DNA of 35,461 nucleotides from Algivirga pacifica (lineage in GTDB: Bacteria; Bacteroidota; Bacteroidia; Cytophagales; Flammeovirgaceae). This document shows positions 14,584-23,408 of the stretch, piece by piece (positions within the stretch are counted from its first letter, which is position 1; every line of letters starts with the position of its first letter). A program made the translations under genes and the position numbers. Where the stretch lies: assembly GCF_039543525.1 (NCBI RefSeq), contig NZ_BAABJX010000054.1:1-35461 (forward strand). The letters run 5' to 3'. Below the pieces are notes generated by a model. That model was given only the letters and a program-made list of their open reading frames with translations. It was not told the origin of the DNA and ran no database searches.

Positions 14584-17379
14584 ATGACAAGGGTATTTAT
14601 TTTATTGCTATCAACACTTCTTTTTGCTTTTCAAGGGTACGCGCAAAAAGGGACTGTTAAAGGGGTTGTGAAAGACGCCTCTACAGGAGAAGAAATTATT
14701 GGAGCCAGCGTATTGCTGGAAGGAACAACTACTGGTTCGGTAACGGATGTTTTTGGACAGTTTGCATTCAAGGCCCCGGTAGGTACATATAATGTATTGT
14801 GTAGTTATGTTGGTTATAAGAAATTCCAACAGGGAATTACTGTAGTAGAAGGAGAGACGATTACACTAGAGGTTACATTAGGGTATGATAATGAAGTAAT
14901 GGAGGCTGTCGAGATAGTAGGGCAGAAGGATAGAGGTTCGTCAGCGGTAGTGGTAGAGGCAGTGAAGATGGCTGATGTTGTTGTGAATGCGATTGGAGCA
15001 CAGCAAATCTCTAAAATGTCGGCCTCAAGTGCAGCAGATGTGGTAAAACGTATTCCGGGTATCACCCTGGTAGACGGTCGATTTGTCAATGTAAGAGGGT
15101 TGAGCCAGCGTTATAACACGGTGTTGGTGAACGGAGCAGTTGCGCCAAGTACAGAGCCAAATGCGAAGGTATTCTCTTTTGATATCATGTCTAGTAGTGT
15201 GATTGATCGCATGATGGTTTATAAATCAGGTGCTGCTAATCAGCCTGGTGAATTTGCAGGGGCAATCATTGATGTAGATACTAAAAACCCTTCAGGCGAC
15301 AGTTATAATAAACTAAAATTCAATCTAGGGTATAGAGCGAATGCTACTTTTGAGAATGTTGTAAGAAACGATGTTGGATCTCCAGTTCTTGATTTTGTGG
15401 GAATGGGGCAGTTCGATAGAGCATGGGCAGTGAAAGATAAATTTGCTGTTAGACAAGATGTTGCCGGAGAGCAGGCACAGCAAATGGATAATGATGTTTG
15501 GGGTTCTAGAACAGGTATGGCCTTGCCAGATATGGGAATCGGTTATGACTTCGGTAAGGCCATGGTATGGGGAAATGCGGACGTTTATACTGAGAACAGT
15601 ATTTCCTTCTCCAATTCTAATGCGACAACAACAGGAGATCGTAGTTCTTTTATTGGTTATAGCATTGCGAATGAAAACGGGGAAGTAAGTAGTTCTCTAA
15701 AGGATGAGTCTTCTAACGTTTCTTATGCGAACAATGTGAAATGGAAACTACTTTCTAACTGGACCTTCCAGTTGAATCCAGACAATGTATTGAAATTTAA
15801 GAATTTCTATAATAGACAGTCTACAAACTCCCTATCCATCAGAAATAAATACTCTCCGTTTAAGGACGATGCCATTACAGAAGCATGGTCGATGAACTAC
15901 CTTGTTCGTGACTTGTATATTGGTCAGCTCATTGGAGAGCATGAGTTAAACGATGGAAGGTCAAAGCTGAACTGGTTAGTAGGAACGTCTTTAACCAGTA
16001 GAGTAGAGCCAGATTGGAAAAGAGGGGTGAAAGACCAGGCTAATGACGAAGTGTACTATGTATCCATTTCTAAGAATGAAAACCCACTGCAAGGTCGTTT
16101 TACCTCTAATTTGAAAGAGTTTTCTGTATCTCACAAATTGGATTTTACGCACGAAATCAAAGAGGATGTACTGAAGATTCAAACAGGGTACTATACTGAT
16201 TTTGTGTACAGAACTTTTGCTTTGAGATGGTTCTCCAATGTGTTGAGTATTCGTGGAAATGCAAGTGATTTTATTGGGTATACGACTTTTGAGGAGGCTT
16301 ATACTCAGGGGAATATGGGCTTGAACGAGGGATTAATCGTAAAAGAAGGGACGAAACCAAGTGATAGTTATACGGCCAATAATTTATTGACTTCGGGTTA
16401 TTTCGGTTTCAATAGCCATACTGGAAACCTAAAGGCAAGTGCAGGAGTAAGAGCAGAGTTCTTTATGCAGCAGTTGAATTCCTTTAATGATGTAGGGGCG
16501 CCAATTACAGTAGATAACAAGCCGTTGAACATTCTTCCATATGCGAATATGTCCTATGACTTTTCAGAGAAGTTCATGGCAAGGGTGGCTTATGGTATGA
16601 CTGTAAACCGAGCAGCTTTCAGGGAGCTGGCACCATTCTCTTTTTATGATTTCGAATGGGACTATACGCTAACAGGTAACCCTAAACTAGAAACAGCGAC
16701 GATCCATAACGTAGATGCACGTTTGGAACTATATCCAAAAGCAGGTGAGCTGTTGTCTCTAGGGGTATTCTACAAGAACTTCAATAATCCAATTGAGAAA
16801 TATGCTTTGCGTTCGGACAGTGATGCTTCTGCATTTACGTATAGAAATGCTGAGGGTGCAGACGCTTACGGTGTTGAGCTGGAAATTAAAAAGTCACTGG
16901 GCTTCCTGTCTGCTTCGAGTACGGTAATGGACAACCTCTCGATCTATGCGAACCTTGCTTTGGTAAGAAGCCAGATTCAGTTAGGAGAAAAAGCCATTGA
17001 GATCAATAGTGAAAGAGCACTACAAGGACAGTCTCCATATGTGACAAACGTAGGATTGTACTACGATGATCAGGTCAGTGGCTGGAGTGCCAATGTGTTA
17101 TACAATGCTTTTGGTCCTAGATTATTCTCCGTGGGGGATGGACTAGACTCGTATAGATGGTATGAAATGCCTCGTCATATGGTGGATATGAATATCGCAA
17201 AGAGCTTTGATAGTGGCCTGTCTATTTCTCTTTCTGTTTCTAATTTACTGAATTACGCTTATGAAATTATTGAGGATGGTAATTCTGATGGTAAATTTGA
17301 TAGTGAGATTTCTGATAAGTCTGTGTTGAAGCAGTTTAATGGCCAAAAGGCACAACTTAGCGTTAATTATAAGTTCTAG
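14584..17379 (+). CDS. TonB-dependent outer-membrane receptor (module 1)
   Basis: Active importer of an unknown ligand across the outer membrane, powered by TonB. 931 aa. Signal peptide ends GYAQ near residue 20. A carboxypeptidase-regulatory-like beta domain (about 21-105; KGTVKGVVKDASTGEEIIGA, SYVGYKKF) precedes the plug (about 120-235; IGAQQISKMSASSAADVVKR, VNVRGLSQRYNTVLVNG, GEFAGAIIDVDTKNP) and a beta-barrel. The barrel ends in the outer-membrane signature LSVNYKF with terminal Phe. The N-terminal 120 residues are about 60% identical by eye to the second receptor at 20501. The next gene, 113 bases on, encodes its likely lipoprotein partner. No SusD is present, so the substrate cannot be taken as glycan. 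Confidence 0.93.
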   Translation: MTRVFILLLSTLLFAFQGYAQKGTVKGVVKDASTGEEIIGASVLLEGTTTGSVTDVFGQFAFKAPVGTYNVLCSYVGYKKFQQGITVVEGETITLEVTLGYDNEVMEAVEIVGQKDRGSSAVVVEAVKMADVVVNAIGAQQISKMSASSAADVVKRIPGITLVDGRFVNVRGLSQRYNTVLVNGAVAPSTEPNAKVFSFDIMSSSVIDRMMVYKSGAANQPGEFAGAIIDVDTKNPSGDSYNKLKFNLGYRANATFENVVRNDVGSPVLDFVGMGQFDRAWAVKDKFAVRQDVAGEQAQQMDNDVWGSRTGMALPDMGIGYDFGKAMVWGNADVYTENSISFSNSNATTTGDRSSFIGYSIANENGEVSSSLKDESSNVSYANNVKWKLLSNWTFQLNPDNVLKFKNFYNRQSTNSLSIRNKYSPFKDDAITEAWSMNYLVRDLYIGQLIGEHELNDGRSKLNWLVGTSLTSRVEPDWKRGVKDQANDEVYYVSISKNENPLQGRFTSNLKEFSVSHKLDFTHEIKEDVLKIQTGYYTDFVYRTFALRWFSNVLSIRGNASDFIGYTTFEEAYTQGNMGLNEGLIVKEGTKPSDSYTANNLLTSGYFGFNSHTGNLKASAGVRAEFFMQQLNSFNDVGAPITVDNKPLNILPYANMSYDFSEKFMARVAYGMTVNRAAFRELAPFSFYDFEWDYTLTGNPKLETATIHNVDARLELYPKAGELLSLGVFYKNFNNPIEKYALRSDSDASAFTYRNAEGADAYGVELEIKKSLGFLSASSTVMDNLSIYANLALVRSQIQLGEKAIEINSERALQGQSPYVTNVGLYYDDQVSGWSANVLYNAFGPRLFSVGDGLDSYRWYEMPRHMVDMNIAKSFDSGLSISLSVSNLLNYAYEIIEDGNSDGKFDSEISDKSVLKQFNGQKAQLSVNYKF

Positions 17380-17492
17380 AACTTAAAGATTCTGTAATAA
17401 TAGAATTGAAATCAGTTAATAGTTGAATGCTACTTTTATTTATATAAAAATTCCGAAATTTTTTTGGGTAATTATTAATCGTTTTTGAAATC

Positions 17493-18779
17493 ATGAAAAA
17501 GACTTTTATCAAAGTTTCATCAATTGCAATGCTTGCATTGTCTAGTATCGGTTTTGTAGGATGTGGAGAAGATGCTGTAGATCCTCCAGTGGCACCAGTA
17601 GTGGATGCACTGGAAGGAAATATCGCTGAAAATATGACGCTAACAGCTGATAAGAGCTACTTGTTAAAAGGTAAAGTATTTGTTCAGGCTGGAGCTACTT
17701 TGACTATTGAGCCAGGAACTATCATCTATGGTGATAAAGCAACGGCAGCAGCACTTATCGTAAACAGAGGTGCTAAAATCGACGCAGTAGGTACTGCAGA
17801 AAAGCCAATCGTATTCACTTCAAACCAACCGGCTGGATTGAGAGATACTGGTGACTGGGCAGGTGTTGTTTTGTTGGGTAATGGTATTTCTAATAAAGGA
17901 GAAAACGTAACAATCGAGGGTATCTCAGCTGCTGAAGGTGAGAACGGTCTTTTCGGTGGATCTAATAACGCTGATAACTCTGGTAAACTTTCATTCGTTC
18001 GTATCGAGTATGCAGGTATCGCTCTTGCTCCAAACAACGAGTTGAACTCTTTGACAATGGGTGGTGTAGGTTCAGGAACTCAGATCGACCACATCATCGT
18101 TTCTTACGCTGGTGATGACTCTTACGAGTGGTTCGGTGGAGCTGTAAACGCTTCTTACTTGATTGCAAACAGAGGTATTGATGATGACTTCGATACTGAC
18201 CAAGGATACAACGGTAACTTGACTTACGGTTTTGCTCAGAAAGATCCTGCGTTGTCAGATATGGCTGACGGTGGTGGATCAAGAGGTATGGAGAATTCTT
18301 CTTCTTCTTCTGAAAACGCAATCGTTTCTATGCCTAAGTTCAAGAACTTTACAATGGTAGGTCCTAAAGTATTCGGTTCTATCGAAGGAACAAACCACGC
18401 TAATGCAGTTCGTAACGACAAATTCTCTCAAGCTTCTGTGGAGAACTCAGTATTCATTGGTTACGTGAAAGGTTTCGAGAATAAAATCGACGGTGGTGTA
18501 GATGGTAAAGGTACTTTCAGCAACAACGTATTGGTTGCTGTAGAAGGTGACGCTACGCTGAAAAACGTTGAGGAAGGAACAAACACTATCATCTCTGTAG
18601 CTGACCTTTCAACTCAATTGACTGGAACTCCAGCATTGGATATGATCGAGGAAGTTAAGGTTACAGGTCACGAGTCAAAAGGTGCATTCGTATCGGAGGC
18701 TACTGCTTGGAACTTGGAGTCTAATTGGATGGTGCTTGACGCTCAGGATGTAGACTATGAAAACGGTATGCTTAAGTAA
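17493..18779 (+). CDS. Beta-helix-like surface lipoprotein, partner of receptor 1
   Basis: 428 aa with lipobox FVGC (Cys24). The mature protein reads as a right-handed parallel beta-helix: short repeating strands such as SYLLKGKVFVQAGATLTIEP, AALIVNRGAKIDAVGTAEKP and DWAGVVLLGNG, then ADNSGKLSFVRIEYAG. The signature GDDSYEWFGGAVNASYLIAN followed by DDDFDTDQGYNG is shared, with changes, by the paralogue at 23409. Position right after a TonB receptor suggests it captures ligand at the cell surface and hands it to the barrel; that is inference from context. Such proteins are common after SusD-less receptors in Bacteroidota, and their ligands are mostly unknown to me. Strong preferred-codon use suggests abundant expression. 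Confidence 0.85.
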   Translation: MKKTFIKVSSIAMLALSSIGFVGCGEDAVDPPVAPVVDALEGNIAENMTLTADKSYLLKGKVFVQAGATLTIEPGTIIYGDKATAAALIVNRGAKIDAVGTAEKPIVFTSNQPAGLRDTGDWAGVVLLGNGISNKGENVTIEGISAAEGENGLFGGSNNADNSGKLSFVRIEYAGIALAPNNELNSLTMGGVGSGTQIDHIIVSYAGDDSYEWFGGAVNASYLIANRGIDDDFDTDQGYNGNLTYGFAQKDPALSDMADGGGSRGMENSSSSSENAIVSMPKFKNFTMVGPKVFGSIEGTNHANAVRNDKFSQASVENSVFIGYVKGFENKIDGGVDGKGTFSNNVLVAVEGDATLKNVEEGTNTIISVADLSTQLTGTPALDMIEEVKVTGHESKGAFVSEATAWNLESNWMVLDAQDVDYENGMLK

Positions 18780-18789
18780 TTAAGTCTAA

Positions 18790-18968
18790 ACTAGTGGATT
18801 GATTGCTAAATAAACTTATAGCTAAGTGCTACGGAAGAAAGATGAAGGAAGAAGGATTATTATCCAGAGAAGAAGCTCCTATACCTTTATCCTTCCTCCT
18901 TCCTCCTTTATCCATTTGGAAGTAGTATCTTTATTTCTATCAGAAAACTTAGCATTTGGTCTACTAGT
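18790..18968 (-). repeat. MITE-like dispersed repeat, copy B (inverted)
   Basis: Reverse-strand copy of the element at 171-352. Both ends carry ACTAGT (18790-18795 and 18963-18968). The internal polypurine/polypyrimidine arms are kept but altered (two units changed to GGAGGAA, and a longer loop), so the two copies have diverged while keeping the fold-back shape. It starts 10 bases after the module 1 lipoprotein stop. Confidence 0.8.
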
Positions 18969-19024
18969 CATAGAGGGCTCTGGAACAGTATCTGGTAGGG
19001 TACTGCTCTGGGGTTCTCCTTTTT

Positions 19025-19200
19025 GTTGAGGTGGCTTATGCCACTGGTTGAGACTGCTTACGCAGCTTGTTGAGATGAGCTTCGCTCGTTGAGATATTGA
19101 CTTAACCAGTAGAGTTCTATGATCTATCTCAACAAGCGAGTAACACGAGCCTCAACCAGTGGCGTAAGCCACCTCAACTAGCGGCGTAAGTCGCCTCAAC
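19025..19200. repeat. Inverted arrays of 22-bp hairpin units
   Basis: GTTGAG occurs at 19025, 19047, 19069 and 19088 on the plus strand (spacing 22, 22, 19), and its complement CTCAAC at 19128, 19151, 19173 and 19195 (spacing 23, 22, 22). Between the GTTGAG words are small palindromes with similar centres but different arms: GTGGCTTATGCCAC, CTGCTTACGCAG, GAGCTTCGCTC. The outer 28 bp (19025-19052 with 19151-19178) are inverted with one mismatch. The array ends 8 bases before the start of the 204-aa lipoprotein, so it must form that gene's leader. Confidence 0.82.
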
Positions 19201-19208
19201 AAAGAATT

Positions 19209-19823
19209 ATGAATTTGAAATGGACTATCGGGGGACTGCTAGCTATTCTCATGTTATTGGGAGCTTGTCAGTCAAAGAATAATAGGTTAGATAATACAAC
19301 CTATATGGCTTATGATAAAGCATTGCAGGACACCATTGCTATGCAGCTTATTGCTTATACAGAAGGATATAAGTATCAAGAGCAGAAGAAAGACGATCAT
19401 TCCATGGCTTATGCCCCTGAAGAGGCAGCACTTCGCTTTTTCAGAAAAAGAGCCGATTCATTACAAATACAACAATATCAAATCGCAGCGGATAGTCTTC
19501 ATGCTTTTATGTTTACGATTAATGATCGTAAATCCATTTTGGGAAGATACAGAGCAATAGGAGGCTATTATAAACTAGGAGCTGATTCTTTACTAAAGGA
19601 TGTAGCCATTAAGTTTTATACCCCTCGTTTGACTCCTGAGGAAGCTGTCGAAAAAGGAACATTACTTTTTGAGGAAATGACGACTACAGGAAACGTATAC
19701 CGTTTTCTGGAGGAGAGACAAATTATGGAATTCCCGAACAAGGATGTGGTATATGACTCTATACAGCACACCTGGGTTTATCAGATAGATACTTTAAAAG
19801 CTTTGGTAAGAGCAGAGCGATAA
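19209..19823 (+). CDS. Lipoprotein of unknown function
   Basis: 204 aa with lipobox LLGAC (Cys20). The mature protein is mixed charged and probably alpha-helical, with many Ala, Glu, Lys and Gln and a helix-rich stretch APEEAALRFFRKRADSLQ. I recognise no domain. It sits between the two receptor modules, in the same direction, with repeat elements directly on both sides. If the two modules arose by duplication, this gene has no counterpart after module 2, so it was either gained in module 1 or lost from module 2. Confidence 0.75.
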   Translation: MNLKWTIGGLLAILMLLGACQSKNNRLDNTTYMAYDKALQDTIAMQLIAYTEGYKYQEQKKDDHSMAYAPEEAALRFFRKRADSLQIQQYQIAADSLHAFMFTINDRKSILGRYRAIGGYYKLGADSLLKDVAIKFYTPRLTPEEAVEKGTLLFEEMTTTGNVYRFLEERQIMEFPNKDVVYDSIQHTWVYQIDTLKALVRAER

Positions 19824-19868
19824 AAGAATCAACGAATACCCTGACATATTAGGGCTGAATGAATAACT

Positions 19869-20055
19869 ATCACACTGCTAGCTAGCTTTGTTGAATCGTT
19901 GAACCGTTGAATTTCTCCTTCGGAGAGTTGATTCGAGTTGAATTGTTTATTGAACTCAACCAACAAGTCAACTCGAATCAACGAGCAAAGCTCAATTCAA
20001 CTCAATACAAAGTGTTGAAATTCAACGATTCAACAAAGCTAGTTAGCAGTATGAT
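19869..20055. repeat. 187-bp element with 35-bp terminal inverted repeats
   Basis: Outer arms 19869-19903 and 20021-20055 are inverted copies with two mismatches. A second inverted pair (15 bp, perfect) is nested at 19927-19941 and 19968-19982. Small hairpins TCTCC-TTC-GGAGA and GAGC-AAA-GCTC are embedded, and GTTGA words recur every 7-9 bases. It is non-coding and resembles the elements at 9291 and 19025 in style rather than in sequence. Confidence 0.8.
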
Positions 20056-20162
20056 GGATAAATATTCAACTTTAATGAAGCTATTATATACATCAACCTT
20101 ATTGAAGGGATTGATGACAAAGATGTAATCGAGAATGTTCATAGGACAATAACATTCTTAAG

Positions 20163-20223
20163 ATTACCTGAGTCCTAAATTAATAAGTACCCTTAGTCCG
20201 GTATTCCTTTGGAGTATCGGACT
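20163..20223 (+). terminator. Terminator with upstream 17-base motif, module 1 end
   Basis: ATTACCTGAGTCCTAAA (20163-20179) is followed by a hairpin with arms AGTCCG (20195-20200) / CGGACT (20218-20223) and inner pairing with two mismatches, then TTTCGTATTT. The same 17-base motif stands before the terminator of module 2 at 24829-24845. Confidence 0.7.
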
Positions 20224-20500
20224 TTCGTATTTGTGTTAACATTGAGTTCATTTAAAAAGCAAATAATATTCTGAATTAATGCTATTTATTGTATTTATAT
20301 TTTACTTAATGTGAATTAAATGTATATAAAGCATTTCTTAAGAGTTGCGTTAATGTTACACTTATTAACATAGCGTTTAAGAATAAGGGAGTTATATTCA
20401 TATATCGTTAAATGATTGTAAGTATTTAAGTCATATACCAAATATACTTTTGTGACATCAACAATTAGGACTTGGTAACTATTAATTAGGACTTACAAAC
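20224..20500 (+). promoter_or_regulatory. AT-rich promoter region of second TonB receptor
   Basis: TACTTTTG at 20445-20452 matches TAnnTTTG and is 48 bases before the start codon; the same eight bases form the -7 box of the first receptor. Upstream are a perfect palindrome TGTTAACA (20234-20241), TTCATTTAAAA (20249-20259, shared with the first receptor) and ATGTTA-N7-TAACAT (20353-20371). The region is very AT-rich with no gene. Operator function is inferred. Confidence 0.45.
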
Positions 20501-23254
20501 ATGACTAAATTATTTTTGACTGCTGTAGCCGTTGCAGGTTTGGCTACAAACGTCTACGCTCAGAAAGGCATCGTTAAGGGTACAGTAAAAGATGCTGAAA
20601 CAGGAGAGGAAGTAATTGGAGCCAACGTACGTTTGGAAGGAACGACAACAGGGGCGAATACAGATATTTTTGGTAACTACCAGTTTCAAGCAGAAGAAGG
20701 AACATACAATTTGGTAGTATCTTTTATAGGTTACGCACCTTTTTCTCAGGAAATCACAGTACTGGAAGGTATGCCAGTAGTATTAAATGTGACCTTGAAT
20801 ACAGATTCTGAGGAATTGGATGTAGTAGAGATCGTGGCACAGGCAGATAGAGAGAGCTCAGAAGCACTTTTGGTAGATAGAAAGAATGCGGATGTAATGG
20901 TACAAAGCATTGGTGCTCAAGAAATGTCTGCAAAAGGAATCTCTAACGTAGAAGGTGCAGTAGCGAAAGTAACAGGCGTTTCTAAGGTAGGTTCCAAAGG
21001 GCTTTTCGTACGTGGATTAGGTGATCGTTACAACATGGCATTATTAAATGGTTTGCCAGTGCCAGCGACAGATCCAGACAAAAAGATGATTTCTTTGTCG
21101 ATTTTCCCATCAGACTTGGTAAAGAACCTGAATGTAAACAAGACATTCAACCCAAATCTTTACGGAGACTTCGCAGGAGCGACGGTGAATATTGTGACTA
21201 AAGATTATGATGAAGTACCATTCCTTAAAATAGGAGTAGGTACAGGATATAACTCTCAGGCAACTTTTAAAGACTTTAGATACATTTCCAATGGAGGAGC
21301 AGAGCAGGCTGGTTTTTCATTCGGCTCAAGAGATCAAGCTTCCGTTATTGGAAATGAAGGATATACTTCTACATGGAGCCCATCGACAAAGGCTGCGCCA
21401 TTGAATATGGATGTTGACCTTTCGGCAGGTACTTATAAAGAGTTTGGTGATGAGGGAGCATTTGGAGTGATTGCTTCTGTGGCACACAAAAATGGTTATG
21501 AGTACAGAGATGGAGTATATAGAAACTATAACGCACAAGGAAGGGCTTTTGTGAATTACGACACAGAGACTTTCGGGTATGCAACAACAACTTCAGGATT
21601 GTTGAACTTCTTCTTGAAGCTTAACAACGATCATACGTTGAACTTCAACAATATCTATGTAAATGAGTCGGAGAATACATTAGTAAGCTCTTTCGGTAAC
21701 AACTCCGAGTATGAGAACCTGTATTCTTTCAGAAACACTTACAGACAGACAGGATTACAAGTACACCAACTACTAGGTAACCACAACTTCGCAAATGACC
21801 GCTTCAGATTGAACTGGGGAGCTTCTTATGCACTATCAAAATTCCAGGAGCCAGACAGAAGACAGTTGATCTTCGATATGGGACAAGGAAGAGAAATGAG
21901 TGAGATTGATTGGTCAAATGGACGTTTGTATACGGATGAGTCAGTTGCAGATAACCACCGTTTCTGGTCAGCAATGGATGATCAAAGTCTGGCATTCAAA
22001 ATGGAAGGTGTGTTAGGACTGGGAGCATACGACGAAGAGAACGAAACATTTGCAAGCGACTTGATGCTAGGGTATCAGGGAAGCTTCAAAACAAGAGACT
22101 TTAGCTACGATCAGGTGAATATCAAACGTGAAGAAGGGGTATTGACAGGTGTAGATGTAATGAATCCGGATGCGGCGATCAACAGCATGTTGTCACAAGG
22201 AATGATCTCTTATCAACCATATGGGTTGGCAGATAATCAGTTCAACGCGCTGGTAAACGTACACGCTTTTTATGCAAACTACGGATTCCAGCCAATGACT
22301 AGTCTGAGAGTGAATGTAGGGTTGAGAACGGAGCTGGGTGAGCAAGAGGTGAACTATCGTAAGAGAGAGGATGCGATCACTGATCCATTCCGAGTAGAGA
22401 ACTACAGCAAGCCGGAGTTTATGCCATCCCTAAACTTGAAATATACAATGAGTGAGTCTACTAACTTGCGTTTTGCAGCGAGTAGAACCATCACAAGACC
22501 AGGTATGAGAGAGCTGAGCCCGATTGAGTATCAGGAAGCTGCAGGTGGTGCCTCGATCATCGGTAACCCTGAGTTGGAAAACAGCTACAACAACAACGTA
22601 GACTTGAAATATGAGCGTTTCGGTCAGGCAGGTGACTTGTTTGCAGTAGCCGTATTCGGAAAGCAACTTCAAAACTCTATTGAGCGTATTGCGATTGCTT
22701 CTTCAGCACAGCTTTATACTTACCAAAATGTAGGAGATGGTATGGTCGCTGGTGTAGAAGTAGAGTTCAACAAACGTTTATCGAACTTGTTAGTGACAGA
22801 TCTGGCAGTGATCAACAACATGAAAGTAGGAGCAAGTGCAACATATATGTACTCTCTGTTGGACCTTTCAGGTGCAAACACTGTCTTCACTAACGAGAAA
22901 AGACAAATGCAAGGAGCTTCTCCTTACCTATTGAACTTCGATCTAGGGTATGAAACAGCAATGTTGAACGGTTTGGTTGATGCTAACTTTGCCCTAACGT
23001 ATAGCGTATTTGGAGACAGAATCTATGCGGCAGGTATTCAGGGAGCAGGTGATATCTACGAGCGTTCTTACGGAACATTGAACTTCATCTGGAAAAACAA
23101 GATCAACGAGAAATTGGGTGTGAACTTCTCTGTGAAGAACATCCTGAACCCAGAGATCACACGTGAGCAAGAGTTTACCAACGGTCAGGTAAAAGTAGTG
23201 GATGCTTACAAAACGGGGCTTAACGCAGGAATCTCTGTAAACTATAGCTTCTAG
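20501..23254 (+). CDS. TonB-dependent outer-membrane receptor (module 2)
   Basis: 917 aa, paralogue of the receptor at 14584. Signal peptide ends NVYAQ near residue 21. A carboxypeptidase-regulatory-like domain (KGIVKGTVKDAETGEEVIGA) precedes a plug (IGAQEMSAKGISNVEGAVAK, LFVRGLGDRYNMALLNGLPV, GDFAGATVNIVTKDY) and a long beta-barrel with terminal INYSF-like end (GISVNYSF). Similarity is high in the N-terminal domain and lower in the barrel, so the two receptors probably take different ligands. The partner lipoprotein follows after 154 bases that contain two copies of a GC-rich palindrome, which may set relative expression. An uptake role is firm from the family; the ligand is unknown. Confidence 0.93.
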   Translation: MTKLFLTAVAVAGLATNVYAQKGIVKGTVKDAETGEEVIGANVRLEGTTTGANTDIFGNYQFQAEEGTYNLVVSFIGYAPFSQEITVLEGMPVVLNVTLNTDSEELDVVEIVAQADRESSEALLVDRKNADVMVQSIGAQEMSAKGISNVEGAVAKVTGVSKVGSKGLFVRGLGDRYNMALLNGLPVPATDPDKKMISLSIFPSDLVKNLNVNKTFNPNLYGDFAGATVNIVTKDYDEVPFLKIGVGTGYNSQATFKDFRYISNGGAEQAGFSFGSRDQASVIGNEGYTSTWSPSTKAAPLNMDVDLSAGTYKEFGDEGAFGVIASVAHKNGYEYRDGVYRNYNAQGRAFVNYDTETFGYATTTSGLLNFFLKLNNDHTLNFNNIYVNESENTLVSSFGNNSEYENLYSFRNTYRQTGLQVHQLLGNHNFANDRFRLNWGASYALSKFQEPDRRQLIFDMGQGREMSEIDWSNGRLYTDESVADNHRFWSAMDDQSLAFKMEGVLGLGAYDEENETFASDLMLGYQGSFKTRDFSYDQVNIKREEGVLTGVDVMNPDAAINSMLSQGMISYQPYGLADNQFNALVNVHAFYANYGFQPMTSLRVNVGLRTELGEQEVNYRKREDAITDPFRVENYSKPEFMPSLNLKYTMSESTNLRFAASRTITRPGMRELSPIEYQEAAGGASIIGNPELENSYNNNVDLKYERFGQAGDLFAVAVFGKQLQNSIERIAIASSAQLYTYQNVGDGMVAGVEVEFNKRLSNLLVTDLAVINNMKVGASATYMYSLLDLSGANTVFTNEKRQMQGASPYLLNFDLGYETAMLNGLVDANFALTYSVFGDRIYAAGIQGAGDIYERSYGTLNFIWKNKINEKLGVNFSVKNILNPEITREQEFTNGQVKVVDAYKTGLNAGISVNYSF

Positions 23255-23276
23255 TAGCACACATAATAGAAGAAAA

Positions 23277-23392
23277 TGTAATGCCGCGCCACCGGCGCGG
23301 CACAGCAAGTATAGATATAAAGTGACTCGGTACATCAAGTACCTCAATCATAACAAACAAAACATTGTAATGTCGCGCCACTAGCGCGGCAC
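23277..23392. repeat. Two direct copies of a 27-bp palindromic unit
   Basis: Units 23277-23303 and 23366-23392 differ at three positions. Each carries a GC-rich palindrome (GCCGCGCC-ACC-GGCGCGGC at 23283-23301; the second has one stem change and loop ACT). They lie between receptor 2 and its lipoprotein, the second unit ending 16 bases before the lipoprotein start, and could be RNA processing or partial termination sites within the operon. Confidence 0.8.
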
Positions 23393-23408
23393 TTAAAAAA
23401 GAACAAGC

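Noticed and set aside
19025..19200. CRISPR-like array
   Set aside because: The repeated word is only 6 bp, the units are palindromic, there are too few of them and no cas genes are present.
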